The position numbers and the translations under genes are program-made. The notes beneath the pieces are model-generated. The model was not told where the DNA came from. It searched no databases and saw only the letters and a program-made list of their open reading frames with translations. A DNA stretch of 64,000 nucleotides from Sophora flavescens (lineage: Eukaryota; Streptophyta; Magnoliopsida; Fabales; Fabaceae). Shown here in pieces: positions 42,934-56,561 of the stretch (its first letter is position 1; the number at the start of each line of letters is the position of its first letter). Location: NCBI GenBank assembly GCA_030762895.1, contig CM061069.1, positions 87,119,548 through 87,183,547 on the forward strand. The letters run 5' to 3'.

Positions 42934-44896
42934 AATAATCACTCAAGTGTATGGGGAGAGTGATTCCCTCAAAGCAGACATTAAGTCATGGAACCATAGT
43001 TTACCTTTCATCCCAATTCCAAAGATCACAAACCACAAGCGACAAATCAAAGGGACTTTATTTTTGGGTTGTAAGTAGAGCAAAAGTGAAAAACAAGTGA
43101 GGAGAGAAATACCAAAGGTCCAATAGGAATAGGATGGCTATTAAAACAATTCAATTGTTTTTTAATGCAAAAATAAAATTCCTAGGTGCTATAATTTTTC
43201 TTCTTTCTCCTTTCCCTTCTTTAAGATCTTTCCTCAACTATATTCACACAATGTTTTTTTCTTCAACTTTTTTTCAAATTTTTTTGATTATCCGACTTTT
43301 TTCATTTTTTTTTTCCAAACCTCACTCACATTATTCATTACCCTCTCTCCCCAAAGGCCAATGTCTTTGCTTGTCCACAAGCAATTCACGTCTTCATATA
43401 CTCAAGTTGGAATAAACTATGATCATTTAATTCAAGCAAGGGTGAGAATAAAAGGAATAATAAACTCATTAGGTATGCAGGAATTTTCATGCAAAGTTAG
43501 GGTTGTTTTTTTTTTTGGTTCAAGAGATTTATGAAAAACTTATCAAATCATATTTATCGACAAATATGATTCCATGAACCTTAGATAAAATAATCAAGTA
43601 AATCTAGGTACATCAACTCGATGGTGCACACTCGAAGAATTAACAATCCAGGCGATATCATTAAAGTTTAACCAAGATTCTAAAATTTCATTCCAAACCT
43701 CATTGTCATTAATATAATAAAAAGAAACAAAATATACAAGGGTTATGAAAATGCTATGAACAAATTTGAAAAATGTAGACGAGTTTACAAGAAGAACTTC
43801 TAAAGAAGCGAACATATCAAACAAAATGCACAAAATATTGTAGAATGCTAAAAGTGACATCTCAAAACAACATCATAAACCTTTAATTGGAGCTATTTTA
43901 TTCTAACACAAACTAACTAAAACAAGTGAAAGCATGACTAACAACAAGAAAATAAAAATAAGCTAAGTGAAGGGTTAAGAAAAACTCATTGAAAATCTTC
44001 CACAGGATCCCGTTGCTTATAGCACAAGGGCCAAGAGATGCTCAATACGTAAGATCCTCCTCGGGATCCCATTATCTTGTGGAGTGGAAATTTCACCAGA
44101 AATATGACTACTGCTCTCTGTCCTCTACAGCTGAAGTGTGTGGAGCCTTCATTGACCTCCTAGTGCAATAATGATTTCACTTCTCTCGGTCAATTGGTAT
44201 TTTCACAAAACAATATAATGAGACAAGTTGAAGGGAGAATTGACTTGTAACATCCAGCATGCATGTAATGACATATTTGTAAATGTAGAAATTTCAGGTT
44301 TCCTTGCAAACATGGTGAAGTGAACAGATCCTCTTTTTTCTCTATTCAATTTTTTTCTTGGCCGAACTATCTTCCACTCTGCTTCATCCACATTTTGATC
44401 CATTCCCACAACCGTATTTTGCTCGAATATTTCTTCCTTGTAGCTCTTGTACCTAACTTTGTTTGCAAATTTCCTCAAGCATTTTGAGTTTGCATCGCAA
44501 CTTGATACAATCAAAATTGACTTTGCTTTGACCTCTTAGATGGATAACTCTTGTGAAATATTTCTCTGAATGCTTTCAAGTGTTGGCTCACTCCATTTCT
44601 ATTCCTCAGCCAATGCTTCATTATTACCTTTATCGAAGCTTGTAAGCCCAGGGGCATTGATATTCCTCGGGCTGTGGTCTCCCACTTAGCCAAATTAGGC
44701 CCAAAAACATTTTGTAACACCATCCATGGTTGGAAAATAATAAGTCTCCATGTGTTGCATCACCTTAAAAACAAAACTCAAAAAGAAAAAAATCAAATAT
44801 GTAAAAATAAATATAAAAATGTCTAAAGTAGTTGCCTCTCTTTATTACTAATGATATTGGCAAAACTAATCCTCGACAACGGCGGCAAAAAAAACT
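42934..44896 (-). other. J interior, right part
   Basis: Reverse complement of the B2 interior (for example 42950-43130 with 32560-32380; 43590-43870 with about 31900-31600). Noncoding apart from the ORF at 44203-44723. At 44872-44890 is the primer site on the minus strand (TTGCCGCCGTTGTCGAGG), Asp-like. Confidence 0.78.
44203..44723 (-). pseudogene. J copy of the conserved B/J-family ORF
   Basis: Two minus-strand frames, 44723-44511 and 44514-44203, abut with a frame change near 44512. The first contains HLKAFREIFHKSYPSKRS; the second VSSCDANSKCLRKFANK, then MDQNVDEAEWKIVRPRKK and HFTMFARKPEIS. The second part matches the B2 ORF at 31068. Joined, it would be about 170 residues, Lys/Arg-rich. 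No zinc knuckle, protease or polymerase motif is visible. Function unknown. Confidence 0.5.
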
Positions 44897-45518
44897 TGAT
44901 GGCGACCCACAGCAAGTGTCTAGGATCGTTGCAAAAGTAATAAAGCAGTGAGGCTTAGGATATAAATCCACGAGGGATTAGTTGCAAATACCAATTCATG
45001 AAAGTAAACAACTATGAAACTAATATTTGAAGTATGAAAAAGAGCTGAACAAAATAAAATAAAATAGAAGAGCAATAAAATATTTTTGGAATTTTTGTTA
45101 AGATAAAATAGAATAAAAGTGCTAGGGATATGATTTCACTAATTATGAATCCGGATTCCTCGCTGAACAGGAATCCTTTGAATTATCGAAACTTTCTAAT
45201 TATCCTAATTTCAATTGGCATGTTGAAGGATAAATTCCACCTTAATTAATTGAAACCCTAATTTCATAGTGAATCAATTCTATCAAACCTCACTAATTAC
45301 CCTAATTCCTTGCAGGTCTAATTAACAAGGCGTGATATTAACAACTCTGCGGAATTTGTGGAAGATCCACATTAGTCAAGTTACCTATTCCTAGATTAAC
45401 CTAATTAGCAGTAATGCTTACAGGAGGCAAAGGATTCAAAAAACATTATTCCCTAGCATATAATTGAACCTTCAAAACATAAGACTGAAATACCTAAGCA
45501 TTCAAATGTCATTAATCA
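44897..45518 (-). repeat. 5' LTR of J, left part
   Basis: Starts TGATGGCGACCCAC (inverted LTR end) and follows 5750-6354. It is cut at 45518 by G and resumes at 58595. Confidence 0.85.
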
Positions 45519-48269
45519 TATAACTTTTAAAAAAATGCTTTATATGTTTATTAATTAATTCTGTGATTAAATTGTTTGATAAATACAATTTAACAATTAT
45601 AAATAATGTTCTTTGTATACCCAGTGGTCGATGGGGTCCAGTTTAAAAACTCAGGATAAAGAACGGTGTGTTTTGTGCGAGGTATGAATTTACAGCACAT
45701 GGGAGATTATGAGATTCCTTGAGTCGGTATATGTGTGAGGAAGTAAATAATAAAATATTTGTTTGAGCCTACCTTTATTATTTTTAAGCTCGATCGGTGA
45801 AAAATATTATTATTTTAATCAAGATCAGCTAATTTTACTTTAGGGATCAAATCTTGGAAATACATACCAATCTCGGGTGTCTGGATAAAGCGGGAGCCCA
45901 GGGGCCAGAATAGTAGAAGGAAGTAGAATACTGGGAAGTGGAAGACATAGAGTCAATGATGTGACCCAGAGTGTGACAAGTTGTCACCTTTATACAAAAG
46001 TCTGAAGTAATTTTTCCCCTAATTACTAACCTATCATTAAACCATGATTACTCACTAATGTTAATAGCTAAAATAAACTACCTCCCTCACTTGACTAAAA
46101 CTCACAGCCACTCCCCCGCTCCCACGCAAACACCTTTCATTTCAAACATCATCTTCTTCATGAGACAAAAGTTCTCCTTTCCTCTTCCTTTTGAATTCCC
46201 GGAAATCACCATATCCCACCATCCATTGGTTCTTTTGAAAGCAACACCATATTCCCACTCCTCTACATCATCTAAGCCTATGTATCTTCACCATTTTCAT
46301 TATAGCAAGTTTCAAAATGGTGTTTTCTAGCCAGCACCATAACTCACATCATACAGTCTCTTGAAACCAAGAGCATATTCCATTTCCCTCAACCATTTAG
46401 ACACAAGTTATTTCACATCATTTGCATTTAATTGCTCTCTAGCAAAAATGGGGTATTCTAACCTAGGGACATCGAACCCTTAGTTCATCATTTCTTCATT
46501 TCAAGTAAGGTTCTATAGTAGATCCTCCTGTTTGTTCTTAGCTAGATTCATGTACATAACTCCTATGTTGAATGATGTTGTCTTACTAGGTCTTTACCTA
46601 CAAAACTGTGGCTTCATTTTTTGGTAAGGCTACCTTCATCAACTTGCATCTTTAGTGGGCTACAAGAGGTATGAGGAGACTAACCACCATCATATCTTAG
46701 AGGATGTGTTAAAGGAGTATTCAAATCCATATTGGTTCCTTTGAGAAAATGATTGATTGTATGGTTGAGCTTTATGATTGAATATATGATTATTGATGTA
46801 TTGGATGCCAGATATAATATGCTTGGTTTGAGAAAATATTTTATTGATTCCTTGATTGTTGATAATAAGTTTCTTCTTGTGGAATCAAATGTCTTTGTAT
46901 TGATTGTTGAGTTTGATTTGGTGAGTGAAAACCTTCACTTTAATAACTACCAAAGATTTGCTTAAGCTTAGAAAAGAAAGAGAATGATCAAATAATGTTA
47001 ACAACCACATGGATTATGCTTTGTTAAGTGTTTTAAGAGTAATAAAACCATGAAGGAAACAGATCTTTCAAAACTGTTTTGAAAGAGTAAGGACTATTTT
47101 GTGTAGTTTTATTTGTTCTAAAATAGAGGTTAATCCAGTTTAGTACTTAAGAGTACAAATATCATGTTTTAAGGGACATAAAAATGGAATTGTCTAGATT
47201 AGTATGCTTTTAAATGGAATTATGTATGAGATTTCAGCCAGCCCTGTTTTATGGGTTAGAAAACATTTTGATGCCTAACTAAGTATCCTAAGACTCTAAA
47301 ATGAGTTATAGGCCTGGTTAAGAATCATGGAAAAATGAATTACGATTTTCAAATATAGGGACTTTTAGCGTATTTTTGGAAATGTATAAAATCTGATAAG
47401 GAAGTTTGATGTTTGTGTTTTAATAAATTATAATGATGATTAGAATGTGGGAAAGTAGTAGGTTTGATGAAAGTAATCATACCTTTGAAAATGTTGGCTT
47501 TAAGCCAAAATCCAGGCAAAATCGGGAAAAACTGTTTTTGTAAGCTTTGAAATATTCCTAAAGTTATTTTTTGAATGATTGGGCACCAATGTTAATAAAC
47601 TACTTTCAAACCTGTAGTAAATTGTTTTAGTTTTGGTAAATATTTTAGACTTTGACAAAAGGGATTTAGCCTCCAAGGCTTATGTTTCAAAACAAAATGG
47701 GTAAACCTAGATCAAAGTGACTTAGAGAGAGAACATCTTTTATTAATTTATGACTTAAGGTAAATCAAGACCATACGTCGTAAATTATGGATTATTTAAT
47801 CATCCATACCTCAAAAAAGCCATAATGGAATAAATATTGTGTTTCACGCCTCAAGCCCGTAAAGGGCTCTACGTGAAAAGTGCAAAGGGAATGATTGTTG
47901 GACATTTTGAGTGAAGCCACCATAATATATCAAGTTTGTGAGTCAAACCTTTGTACACTTATACACAAAAAGATGGAAACAGTTGTGTGAGAACTTTAGC
48001 TCGGTGTAAAGGTGGCAGAGTGATTCGGACACAGTACATCGACATATGAAAAACTGCATCAGATTGATTCTTGGAATCGTGGTTTATCTGGCGGATAGAC
48101 AAAGTTGATACATCAGGCATTATTGCCTAAAAGCATAGTTAATACTATAACATATCACACTACAAAAAAAAAGGTTATTTAAGCAACCGAAATAGTGACC
48201 CGAATTTGTTGGTTGCTGTTTGCGACTTCGGAGAAATGGCGACCGATTGTGGATCTAGATCAAACACTG

Positions 48270-48769
48270 NNNNNNNNNNNNNNNNNNNNNNNNNNNNNNN
48301 NNNNNNNNNNNNNNNNNNNNNNNNNNNNNNNNNNNNNNNNNNNNNNNNNNNNNNNNNNNNNNNNNNNNNNNNNNNNNNNNNNNNNNNNNNNNNNNNNNNN
48401 NNNNNNNNNNNNNNNNNNNNNNNNNNNNNNNNNNNNNNNNNNNNNNNNNNNNNNNNNNNNNNNNNNNNNNNNNNNNNNNNNNNNNNNNNNNNNNNNNNNN
48501 NNNNNNNNNNNNNNNNNNNNNNNNNNNNNNNNNNNNNNNNNNNNNNNNNNNNNNNNNNNNNNNNNNNNNNNNNNNNNNNNNNNNNNNNNNNNNNNNNNNN
48601 NNNNNNNNNNNNNNNNNNNNNNNNNNNNNNNNNNNNNNNNNNNNNNNNNNNNNNNNNNNNNNNNNNNNNNNNNNNNNNNNNNNNNNNNNNNNNNNNNNNN
48701 NNNNNNNNNNNNNNNNNNNNNNNNNNNNNNNNNNNNNNNNNNNNNNNNNNNNNNNNNNNNNNNNNNNNN
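48270..48769. other. Assembly gap of exactly 500 N
   Basis: A run of 500 N inside the left CACTA subterminal region. Translations across it are meaningless. The missing sequence may hold a second CACTA left end. Confidence 0.99.
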
Positions 48770-49809
48770 AACCATTAGTAGCCGAGCGTAAGGTGTCGCT
48801 CTTTCTCGAACGATAGGTTCATACCTTGTCATAAGAACTATATCGATGGAGTATTAATGCACCGTAATATATAAGTGTTGCCGTAGGATTGGTCGCTATT
48901 TAATTGCCACAACGGATATTCCTAGAATCGGAAATGACAAAATGTAGGTTGGACTTTAATGAACGCCTAGTGAAAGAGCATGAAGTTGATGGGTGAGTTT
49001 ATAGAGTTTGTTGTTACGCTTTCAAGAGAGATTTATGACGGCTGGGCTGGTGATCAATCGAGGTGTCCCTGCAAAAGTTAGCGCGGTCAATCTTTTCGGT
49101 GTCATGGACGGAGTCAGAAATGATCTTTATGAAGTGGCTTCATTCCCGACACACAGGAGTAACCATGGTGAGACGCGTTCGACAAACCCGATTGTATTGG
49201 TCGACTATGGAAGTGGTGACCGAGGGAAGAATTGAATCCTCGAGCGAGCATGATAATGGGATCGCGCCGGACCACCTGGGTGTTGTACTACAAGAAGACG
49301 GGGAGAAGATATGGAACTGGTTCCCAACATGAGGAGAATCCTTTAACTCGAAGCTCGAAAGATTCATATGATATTCTTGAGAGTTGATGCTAATTGACTC
49401 CATAGTGGGAAGTGGACGTCGACAACACTGAAAAAAAAAAAGATGTCGATGAGTTGAATGGTTGAGAACAAATTTGACTACAATATGCAAGAAGGTTGTT
49501 TAACGGCCACCAGTTAGGGTCCAAGGTGTTGCCGTAAGACAACGGATGCCTACTTAGGTTTTACCATGCTAAGAAGTCCTGTGGGAAAATTTTGGGTCTC
49601 GTGTTTAGACTGAATTGCTTACCAATGATGTATGTTGTACTATAGGATGATTCAAAAGCATAACATGTTGTCGATTTTTGTGGAACTGGATCAGGAATAA
49701 GACAACCACTAGGATGGGATTTCGAGAAGAAGACGCCACTAAAAAAATGTGGTAGTTTACGCCGTAGCCAAGACTTACAAGATTGTACTCTTCGATGAGT
49801 CACCGCAGC
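48770..49809 (+). other. CACTA 5' interior, not resolved
   Basis: About 1 kb between the gap and the first clear tnp2 similarity. Position suggests the N-terminal part of the tnp2 gene and its introns, but I cannot read a recognisable domain in any frame. Confidence 0.35.
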
Positions 49810-51164
49810 CAAGGAAGGTGGCATGGTGAGCATGAGAGAGAGCAAGATGTCTTCTATCATCCATCAACTGTATAGTTTTGAAGCCATTTTGATAGGGTCC
49901 ATATGGCATTTTCAGACCTCAAGCAATGTCCGGATTAAGGTTATCTAATCACGGATTTTATCCTTGGGGCATCGAAAGCATACTCTGGGTTTACATTATC
50001 CCGACCCATACAATCTTTTCTGGGATAACATGAAGCGGATTACGTTCAACACCATAATCCCGGTCCGTTAAACCAAAAGGTAGATTGATTGTACGGTAAT
50101 CATAGATGAGTTGACAATGCCTCGAAGACGGTGTGGGACTATGACGATATTTGAGTGCGTACCATCGACAGGCTTTACCACGTGGATCTGATCAACCACT
50201 TTCCTGCTTATGGGATGAGCGTCGGGCTGGATGACCAAGGGGGAAGCTTTTATCGATACGCACGGAGCCATCAAGGCATTCACCTAAAAAAATGAGATCT
50301 CAGTATTTTGATTGTCATCACAATTTCTTCCAAGATCATCCTTATAGGGTGAACCAAAGAGGTATTCAAGAAGCGGCAGAAGAGACAACACCGCTCTCCA
50401 CCACGCTGGTCGTCCTAATGTAGCTGGCGCAGAGTACAGTCTACCGTCAGCCCACGAAACTTGCAAGGAGAACATATTCCCGATTATGGCGCTCAACCAT
50501 AATCGGACAAAACAAAGTAGATTTTGGAGGTTGCCGTATTGAGGACGGCACTTACTCCATCACAACATTGATGTCATGCATACCGAGAGGGAATGTGTTT
50601 TGATATGTTTGACACTGTGATGGACATCAAGGGGAGGACAAAGGATACAATAAAGCCCAACCGATCTGGCGACATTTGCAATCGGGAGCTTGAGGTAGGG
50701 ACGGTGGTCGTGGCGCACTTATCAAACCGAAGGTGTTATACACTAAAGCAAAACACAGAAAGTTGACCGTCAGTAGTTAGGTAAAGAACTAAAGTTACCA
50801 GACGGGTATGGTCAACCCAGGTAGATGTGGTTAGACATTAAGGAAGCAAAGTTACATGAACGTAAGAGTCATGATTGCCAATGCTGTTCATGCAACGTTC
50901 AGCTCGCATTGCGTCTGACGATACCGAGGTAAATTTGGAACCCAACTTGCTGAGTTTAGCCACTTTTTCAGGGAGCTTACATCGACAACACTAAATGTGA
51001 ATCAACCAAAGGATATGGAAGTCAAGATACCCATTTTGGCATGTAACTGAGCAAATCTTTCCCACGAGTTTCTTTGATTCCATGGAACACCCGCGCTCAT
51101 CTACCTTACGAAGCAAGAGTCAGTGGCCCACCTAATATCGCTGGACGTATCCATTTCCGAGAGG
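49810..51164 (+). pseudogene. tnp2-type CACTA transposase (Transposase_21) pseudogene
   Basis: The TNP2/TNPD transposase binds the termini and cuts the element out. Characteristic pieces appear in order but in shifting frames: YPWGIES (about 49957), IIPTHTIF, IIPGP-like (50052), WDYDDI (50130), INHFPAYGM (50188), CHHNFFQDHPYRVNQR (50311-50360), FDTVMDIKGRTKD (50602), KPKVLYTLKQ (50725), FSHFFRELTSTTLNVNQ (50956), and DSMEHP to YRWTYPF (51076-51160), the last two being the DUF4218 part. At least eight frameshifts and several stops separate them, so it is not functional. Introns may explain a few of the breaks. Identification rests on motif content and spacing. Confidence 0.82.
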
Positions 51165-51989
51165 TAAACAACATCAACTATTTTACTTCTAATACATAGG
51201 AAATTCACTTAACCAGAGAGCGAGTTTACTTCCAAAACTAGTAATTATTTGTATGTATCCTCCTGTAATAGGTTCCCGCACTCCTTAAACACAAAGTCAA
51301 GAACAAGGAACAGGGAGGGTTCCATCTATGAAGCATACTTAGTAGGAGACTTCCACTTTGGCTCTTATTTCTATCCGGACGGGTTAACATGAGAGGACAA
51401 GGGATGCCTAGAAACGTTGATTCGAGCAGGAAGTTCAACTAGTCCTCCTATATCAATATCAACACCCGGAGATTTAGGCAAATCAAAAGAGATATTTCTG
51501 AGCAAAATGCGCCGCCGCCATCTCGATATCATTTCAAATCCGAAGAGGTGGCGCATATTTAGAAGTAAGTTTCTACAATGTCTTTTATAAGTTCAATTGA
51601 CATTTATCATTATTAATCGTCCCCATGTTAATCTCCATATGTAGGATGTATCGCAATTTTCTATGGATTCCAACTCGACATTTCAAACATCGTCGTTGAT
51701 CTGAGAAATTACTCTCACTTTGCTACTGGTTCAGAAATATGTAGGTTAAGTATCTTCATTTGTGGAAATACATTTTATCCCTTAAATATATTGCATGTAT
51801 AAGAATAATATAATATTTGATTTTTTTAGGTACTAGATCCAAAACAATGTTCAAAATCCATTGTCGACAAATTTGGCATGTGGCCTCAATTCAGATGGAT
51901 ACATCACGGAATACATATATTGTAAATGGATATAAATCTAACACAAAACATGGAATGAAGTAATGCGCATTTGTAACTATGGTGTATAG

Positions 51990-52200
51990 GTGCAGCCATC
52001 GATGGAAATGAAGAGGATGATTTGGGGGTTCTAACCCACATCCTTGAACTCGCATTATACCTGCTTCCCGTGATGAAGTTAGTTATCTTCAGTGTGATTG
52101 GTTTGATCCTACTACTTGACGTAGGGACAAAATAGATAAAAATATGGTATTGTTCGCTAGGGGTTCTCAAGGTATAATAAGGCTGTGCACCCATTCATTT
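51990..52200 (+). pseudogene. DUF4216-like remnant of the CACTA transposase
   Basis: CDWFDPT at about 52097-52117 and the surrounding pattern resemble the DUF4216 region found after DUF4218 at the C-terminus of many plant tnp2 genes. Frames are broken on both sides. Known role: none established. Confidence 0.5.
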
Positions 52201-52619
52201 TTTTCACAACAGCAGAGCAGGGTTATTACTCCATATCCAAAGGACATCATGGCTGGTCAGATGTTATTAAGATAAAGGCTCGCAGATAATTACTGATAAT
52301 GTAATCAACCAAATGAAAAGATGCCTGCACAAGATGATGAGTTTTCAAGACCCCACGCACGCTGCAAATTACGCCGAACATTATTGTTAATTCTCTAGCT
52401 GATATTTCCTAAACGGGAAGAAGTTGAAAGAGAGTTAAATGATCAATCCGAGTGGACGCATCTAGCGAAGGTACATTCGACAAGTGATACCATGAGAGTG
52501 AGGGTGAATTTAGTGACGGAGATTCTACTTAGGTAATTTATTTATGTCATAATTCATTGTGTAAATATCATTCTACTTAGGTAATTTATTTTTGTATTAT
52601 TTACACTCGCAGGTAATCA

Positions 52620-54330
52620 TCTTTTCATTTTTTCACGTATTGCATTCCTCTCTGGAGGTAAGGGTCGTCAGGAGGTCGTGCCGCGAGAGTCCCTTCACGC
52701 CGACCCACGCCTTCTCTGGGACGAGACCACCCTACAAAGACTCTCGGGACTGACACCTCAGTGATGGAGTTGCACCCCTACCTAGCCTCACGTGGGTTTC
52801 AGACATAGCCGCACCCTCACTCATCCACACCTACGACGCTACGTGACCATCATCATCACCTGGACAGAGAGTCGTGGTCCATCCGACAGAGGATTCTTCT
52901 TATCCCCGTGGTGATAACGAGTATGCTAATTTAATTTTTTTAATATATATAAAGTATCTAATTTCTATTTATTTGTTTTTTTTAATTTATTTATAACATT
53001 TATTAATGCTCTAATTTTGTCAGAGCTTTCGCTCGCCAAGGGCCCTTTGATTCGATATCAAGATCCTCGACGCAGCTTGATGGTCCATGGTCAACATGGA
53101 AGGCCATCCCCAGTAGGGCCATAGATCGCTGTTTCTAGAGTAACAATTTATTAAGTTATTTAAATTAAATTTACATTATATATATGTACACACGAATTTC
53201 CTAACAACCGTAAGTCTGCGTAAGAGTATAGGTGGGACTTAGCTTTAGAGGCTCTCGTGTGACATATTTGAGCATAAAGGCTCACTGTCGATGAAGAACT
53301 GGACGAATGTCGAGGAAGGGTCAGAATAAGGGAAGTGGGTGGATCCCGAGATCGAGGCACCGGACCGATCATGAAGCTACGAGAAGTTCCAGGAGATCTC
53401 CAGGCCATAGCTCGGCGTAATCGAGCTTCTGATGGTGGCGCATGTGCTTGGACCAGGTGGGTCTAAATCAGCCGCCCACTACGACGAAACGGTAATACAT
53501 TAAACTTTTGACTTAATATACTATTTAATTAATTAGTTTCCATTTTTAATTATTCTTATGAATTAAAGATTATATTTTTCTCGTGAGTAAAGCACAGTAA
53601 ATAGCGGGGGCCCACTGCTATGGAGTTGGTGGAGAGGACGAAGAAGTTGAAGTCGGGGACATGGGTCAACAACAAGGCCCATAACTATGTTGTAAGCAAA
53701 AAAATAATTTAGTGTTTACTTGTAATTTATTATAAATGATTTGTTGATATTGGATATAATTTTAACTAAATCTCTTCAATTATACTTTGTAGGTGGGCTT
53801 CAAGGAGAAGTTAAGGACGATGTCATATCACGTGCCTCACAATCACAAGATGAGGCTTTGATCGGTGATGGGCCTCGCTCTCCTATCTCCGTCGATGATA
53901 ATGCCATTTATTTGGAGGTCGCTCTGGGAAGGAACAAGAAGGGCACGTCTATGGCCTCGATACACTGGGAGGCGAAGTTTATCACTTCATCATCCGCACG
54001 CCTGCTCCTTCCCACGCCATACCGTCCCTCAGAGCAATTCCACCAAATGCAGGACACCATCACGCAGCTTGAACGCGGAGCTTCGGAGAAGAGCGAGAGA
54101 GAGAGATGATGGCGAACCAGTATTGCCACGCTTGACTCGGCACACAAGAAATGACACAAAGAGCATCGAGCAGGGCCAAACATCAAGTCGGTGTTGGAAC
54201 AGATGAGGATCCGACTCGATTGCTCGTGATGATGCTCGACGGCCAGGCGCTCGCCGCTCCTCAAGTTCCGCCGCCCACTCGTGTCGCCGCTCTCCCGTGA
54301 GGACGATCAGCTAGCAGACGTCGGTGGTAC
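52620..54330 (+). pseudogene. TNP1/TNPA-like gene (Transposase_24 type), decayed
   Basis: The second CACTA gene codes for a protein that binds subterminal repeats. Pieces in order: a Pro/Arg-rich N-terminal stretch (52660-52920), then QLDGPWSTWKAIPSRAI (about 53070-53115) followed by TAG, MELVERTKKLKSGTWVNNKA (about 53620-53680) with a GTAAGC donor-like site after it (about 53692), and after a TAG acceptor-like site near 53790 GLQGEVKDD, AIYLEVALGRNKKG and EQFHQMQDTITQLERG, which has the look of the C-terminal coiled coil. The AT-rich gaps fit introns. Stops inside exons make it a pseudogene. It lies downstream of tnp2 in the same direction, the usual CACTA order. Confidence 0.7.
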
Positions 54331-54574
54331 GGACGCTGAGGATGATTGGATTCCTCCATCTCTCCCTCATCATGACTGATTTTTTTTTCATGTTTTTGAC
54401 TTTAAACGATTCTTGTACGACATTTTGGATTATTTTTTTTATATATATTTATTATTTCTTATGATTGTATATTTCATAAGTAATTTGGTATGTTTTATTA
54501 GTAATTTTGCTAACGTTTAAAGAAAAACAGAAAAAAAGAATTATTTTAAAAATTAGAATTAAATTTTTTTTAAT

Positions 54575-54972
54575 AATAACCAGTTCGCGACCGAATTAGA
54601 AACTAATAATTGGTCGCTAAACTTTATTTAACATTCACAGATGTGGTATAGCGATCGAAAATCCGTCGCTAATATAGGTTAACAAAAGAACCAAAATTAG
54701 CGACCAAACTAGCAACCGATATTCGGTCGCTAGAAATGGTTACCTAAAAAACGCGACCAACCTAATAGCGACCATTTTTTATTATTTAGCGATCAGTAAT
54801 TTGGTCGCTAAATGGCGACCGAATATTAATTCGTCGCTAAAACCTAGCGACCAGTATTCGATCACCACCATTAATCGGTTGCTAATCTCGGTCGCTAAAT
54901 TAAATAGCGACATCGATTTACAATGTTTAGCTAACCAATATTACGGCCGCTAAACAGCTTGTTTTTTTAGTG
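54575..54972 (+). repeat. CACTA subterminal repeats and right terminus 1
   Basis: More than a dozen copies of AGCGACC or GGTCGCTA in both orientations over 400 bp, ending TTTTTTTAGTG at 54972. Confidence 0.85.
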
Positions 54973-56561
54973 TGGGTGAGTGGTTTCCTCACTTCTTTGG
55001 TTCATTTTCAAGAAACCCCAAGTTTTCCCCAAACTCAAACCCTAACTTTAATTTCGTAGTTTGAATTTTGAAATTAATTGGTATTTTATGAAATTGGGAT
55101 TATGATTAAGTGTTCCCCTAATCAATTTTATCAGTCCCTTGTTTAATTGATTTTTCTTAATTTTCACCTTGAGCCTATAGACCCCCAAATCTGTTTTGAC
55201 TTAAACCAATGAGATTTTTTAAGAAATTAAATATGCTATTGAGCTATACTTATGGTGTAATTGTTGAGAAATTATTTTGGTGATTTGTCCGGCTGTTTCT
55301 ATGTTTGGATCGACTACCTGTCGGTTGTCGTTGGTGCTCGTGTTTGATTGACTTTATTATTATTGGATTGCTATCTTGTCTTTGGTGGTGATAAATTACT
55401 TTGTGATATTTGAATATTTATGATTGTCTGTGTTATGCATGATTCCACTGGATTATTTCTATGCTTAGTTGACTTTAAGTGAGGATATGTGTTGTTTGGA
55501 GATAATTGTTTGGGTGAGAATGAATTGACTTAGAGTTGCCCAGCCTAAACTAATTATTTAAAGATGAGTGGTGACATAGAACATGTGTTGAGATTTTGGT
55601 GGAAGGTTAAGGCACTAGGTGGTTATTAATGTGGGTTGGTGAGGTTCGTGTATTGGTATTGTTGTTCGTGATCGTGTGTTGGGAACATGCGAGGTTGGAG
55701 TATCCGATCATGGACAAACTTAATGATGAGGGATTGGACGAGACTCCCTATGAGCCGGATGCCAGAGCTCGAGTCTTAACCCATGGTGATTAGGGTCAAG
55801 GTAGTATATGGCCAGTGCGTCTTGTGAGATGTTTTAGATGTTTTCAATTGTTTAGTATTTTTGTCTAAGTTTATGCCTGTGAGGGCTCTTATCGAGAGGA
55901 TACCCTCAAAGTTGTTTTGGTAATGTAATAGATAAACATGGGGTATTTATATATTATAACCTTGCGAATATTTTATGTTATTAATGAAAACTGTATGTGC
56001 ATGACAAAACAATTTGGGATTACTCTATCTATTTATTTCCTAAGTCTTTATCACGATTGGAGTTTATGTATTTATTTTTCCGCCTCCTGGCAGTTGATGT
56101 AAGACCGTAGACCAATTATGGTTGGATAAAGTTTTGAAGTTATAAACTGCCTAACGTGTGTTTTTCCGACGTCATACAAATCTCCGATTTTTTAAAGGGG
56201 ACATTCCAAAATGAATTATGAAAATCTCTATCTAAACGTACGATTAAGGAATTAATTAATAAGGTTTTAATCTAATAAAACACCGGGGCACAACGGGGTG
56301 TCTCATTGATGACCATCCTTACTAGGTTATCTAGGCATTTCCAGAGGAAAAGTCCTCTCTATGACCATCCTTCAAAAACGACGAAAAGCATCCGCTTTCC
56401 TAAAAACTACTATGTTTGATAATCTGAAGTTGCATGTGAAGTTGCATTTCTTTGTTCTATTTTAACATGCTAGTATGCTACATGGATCTTTCCATCTTTT
56501 CTTATTATCACTTGATGAAGTTTAGACATATGACTTGTTTTCCTTATCGCTTTATCGAAAA
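54973..56561. other. Noncoding sequence between CACTA termini
   Basis: No gene recognised. It resembles plant LTR leader sequence in style (CAAACTCAAACCCTAAC at about 55025; TGAGCCGGATGCCAGAGC at 55752), so it may be a further piece of element G or of another LTR. 56284-56304 (CCGGGGCACAACGGGGTGTC) has LTR-end-like character. Confidence 0.4.

Noticed and set aside
48195..48832. Three long open frames across 48195-48832
   Set aside because: They consist almost entirely of the 500-N gap.
48158..54972. Simple CACTA element ending at 54972
   Set aside because: Flanking trinucleotides (TCA and TGG) differ and a further terminus lies at 57539, so pairing is left open.
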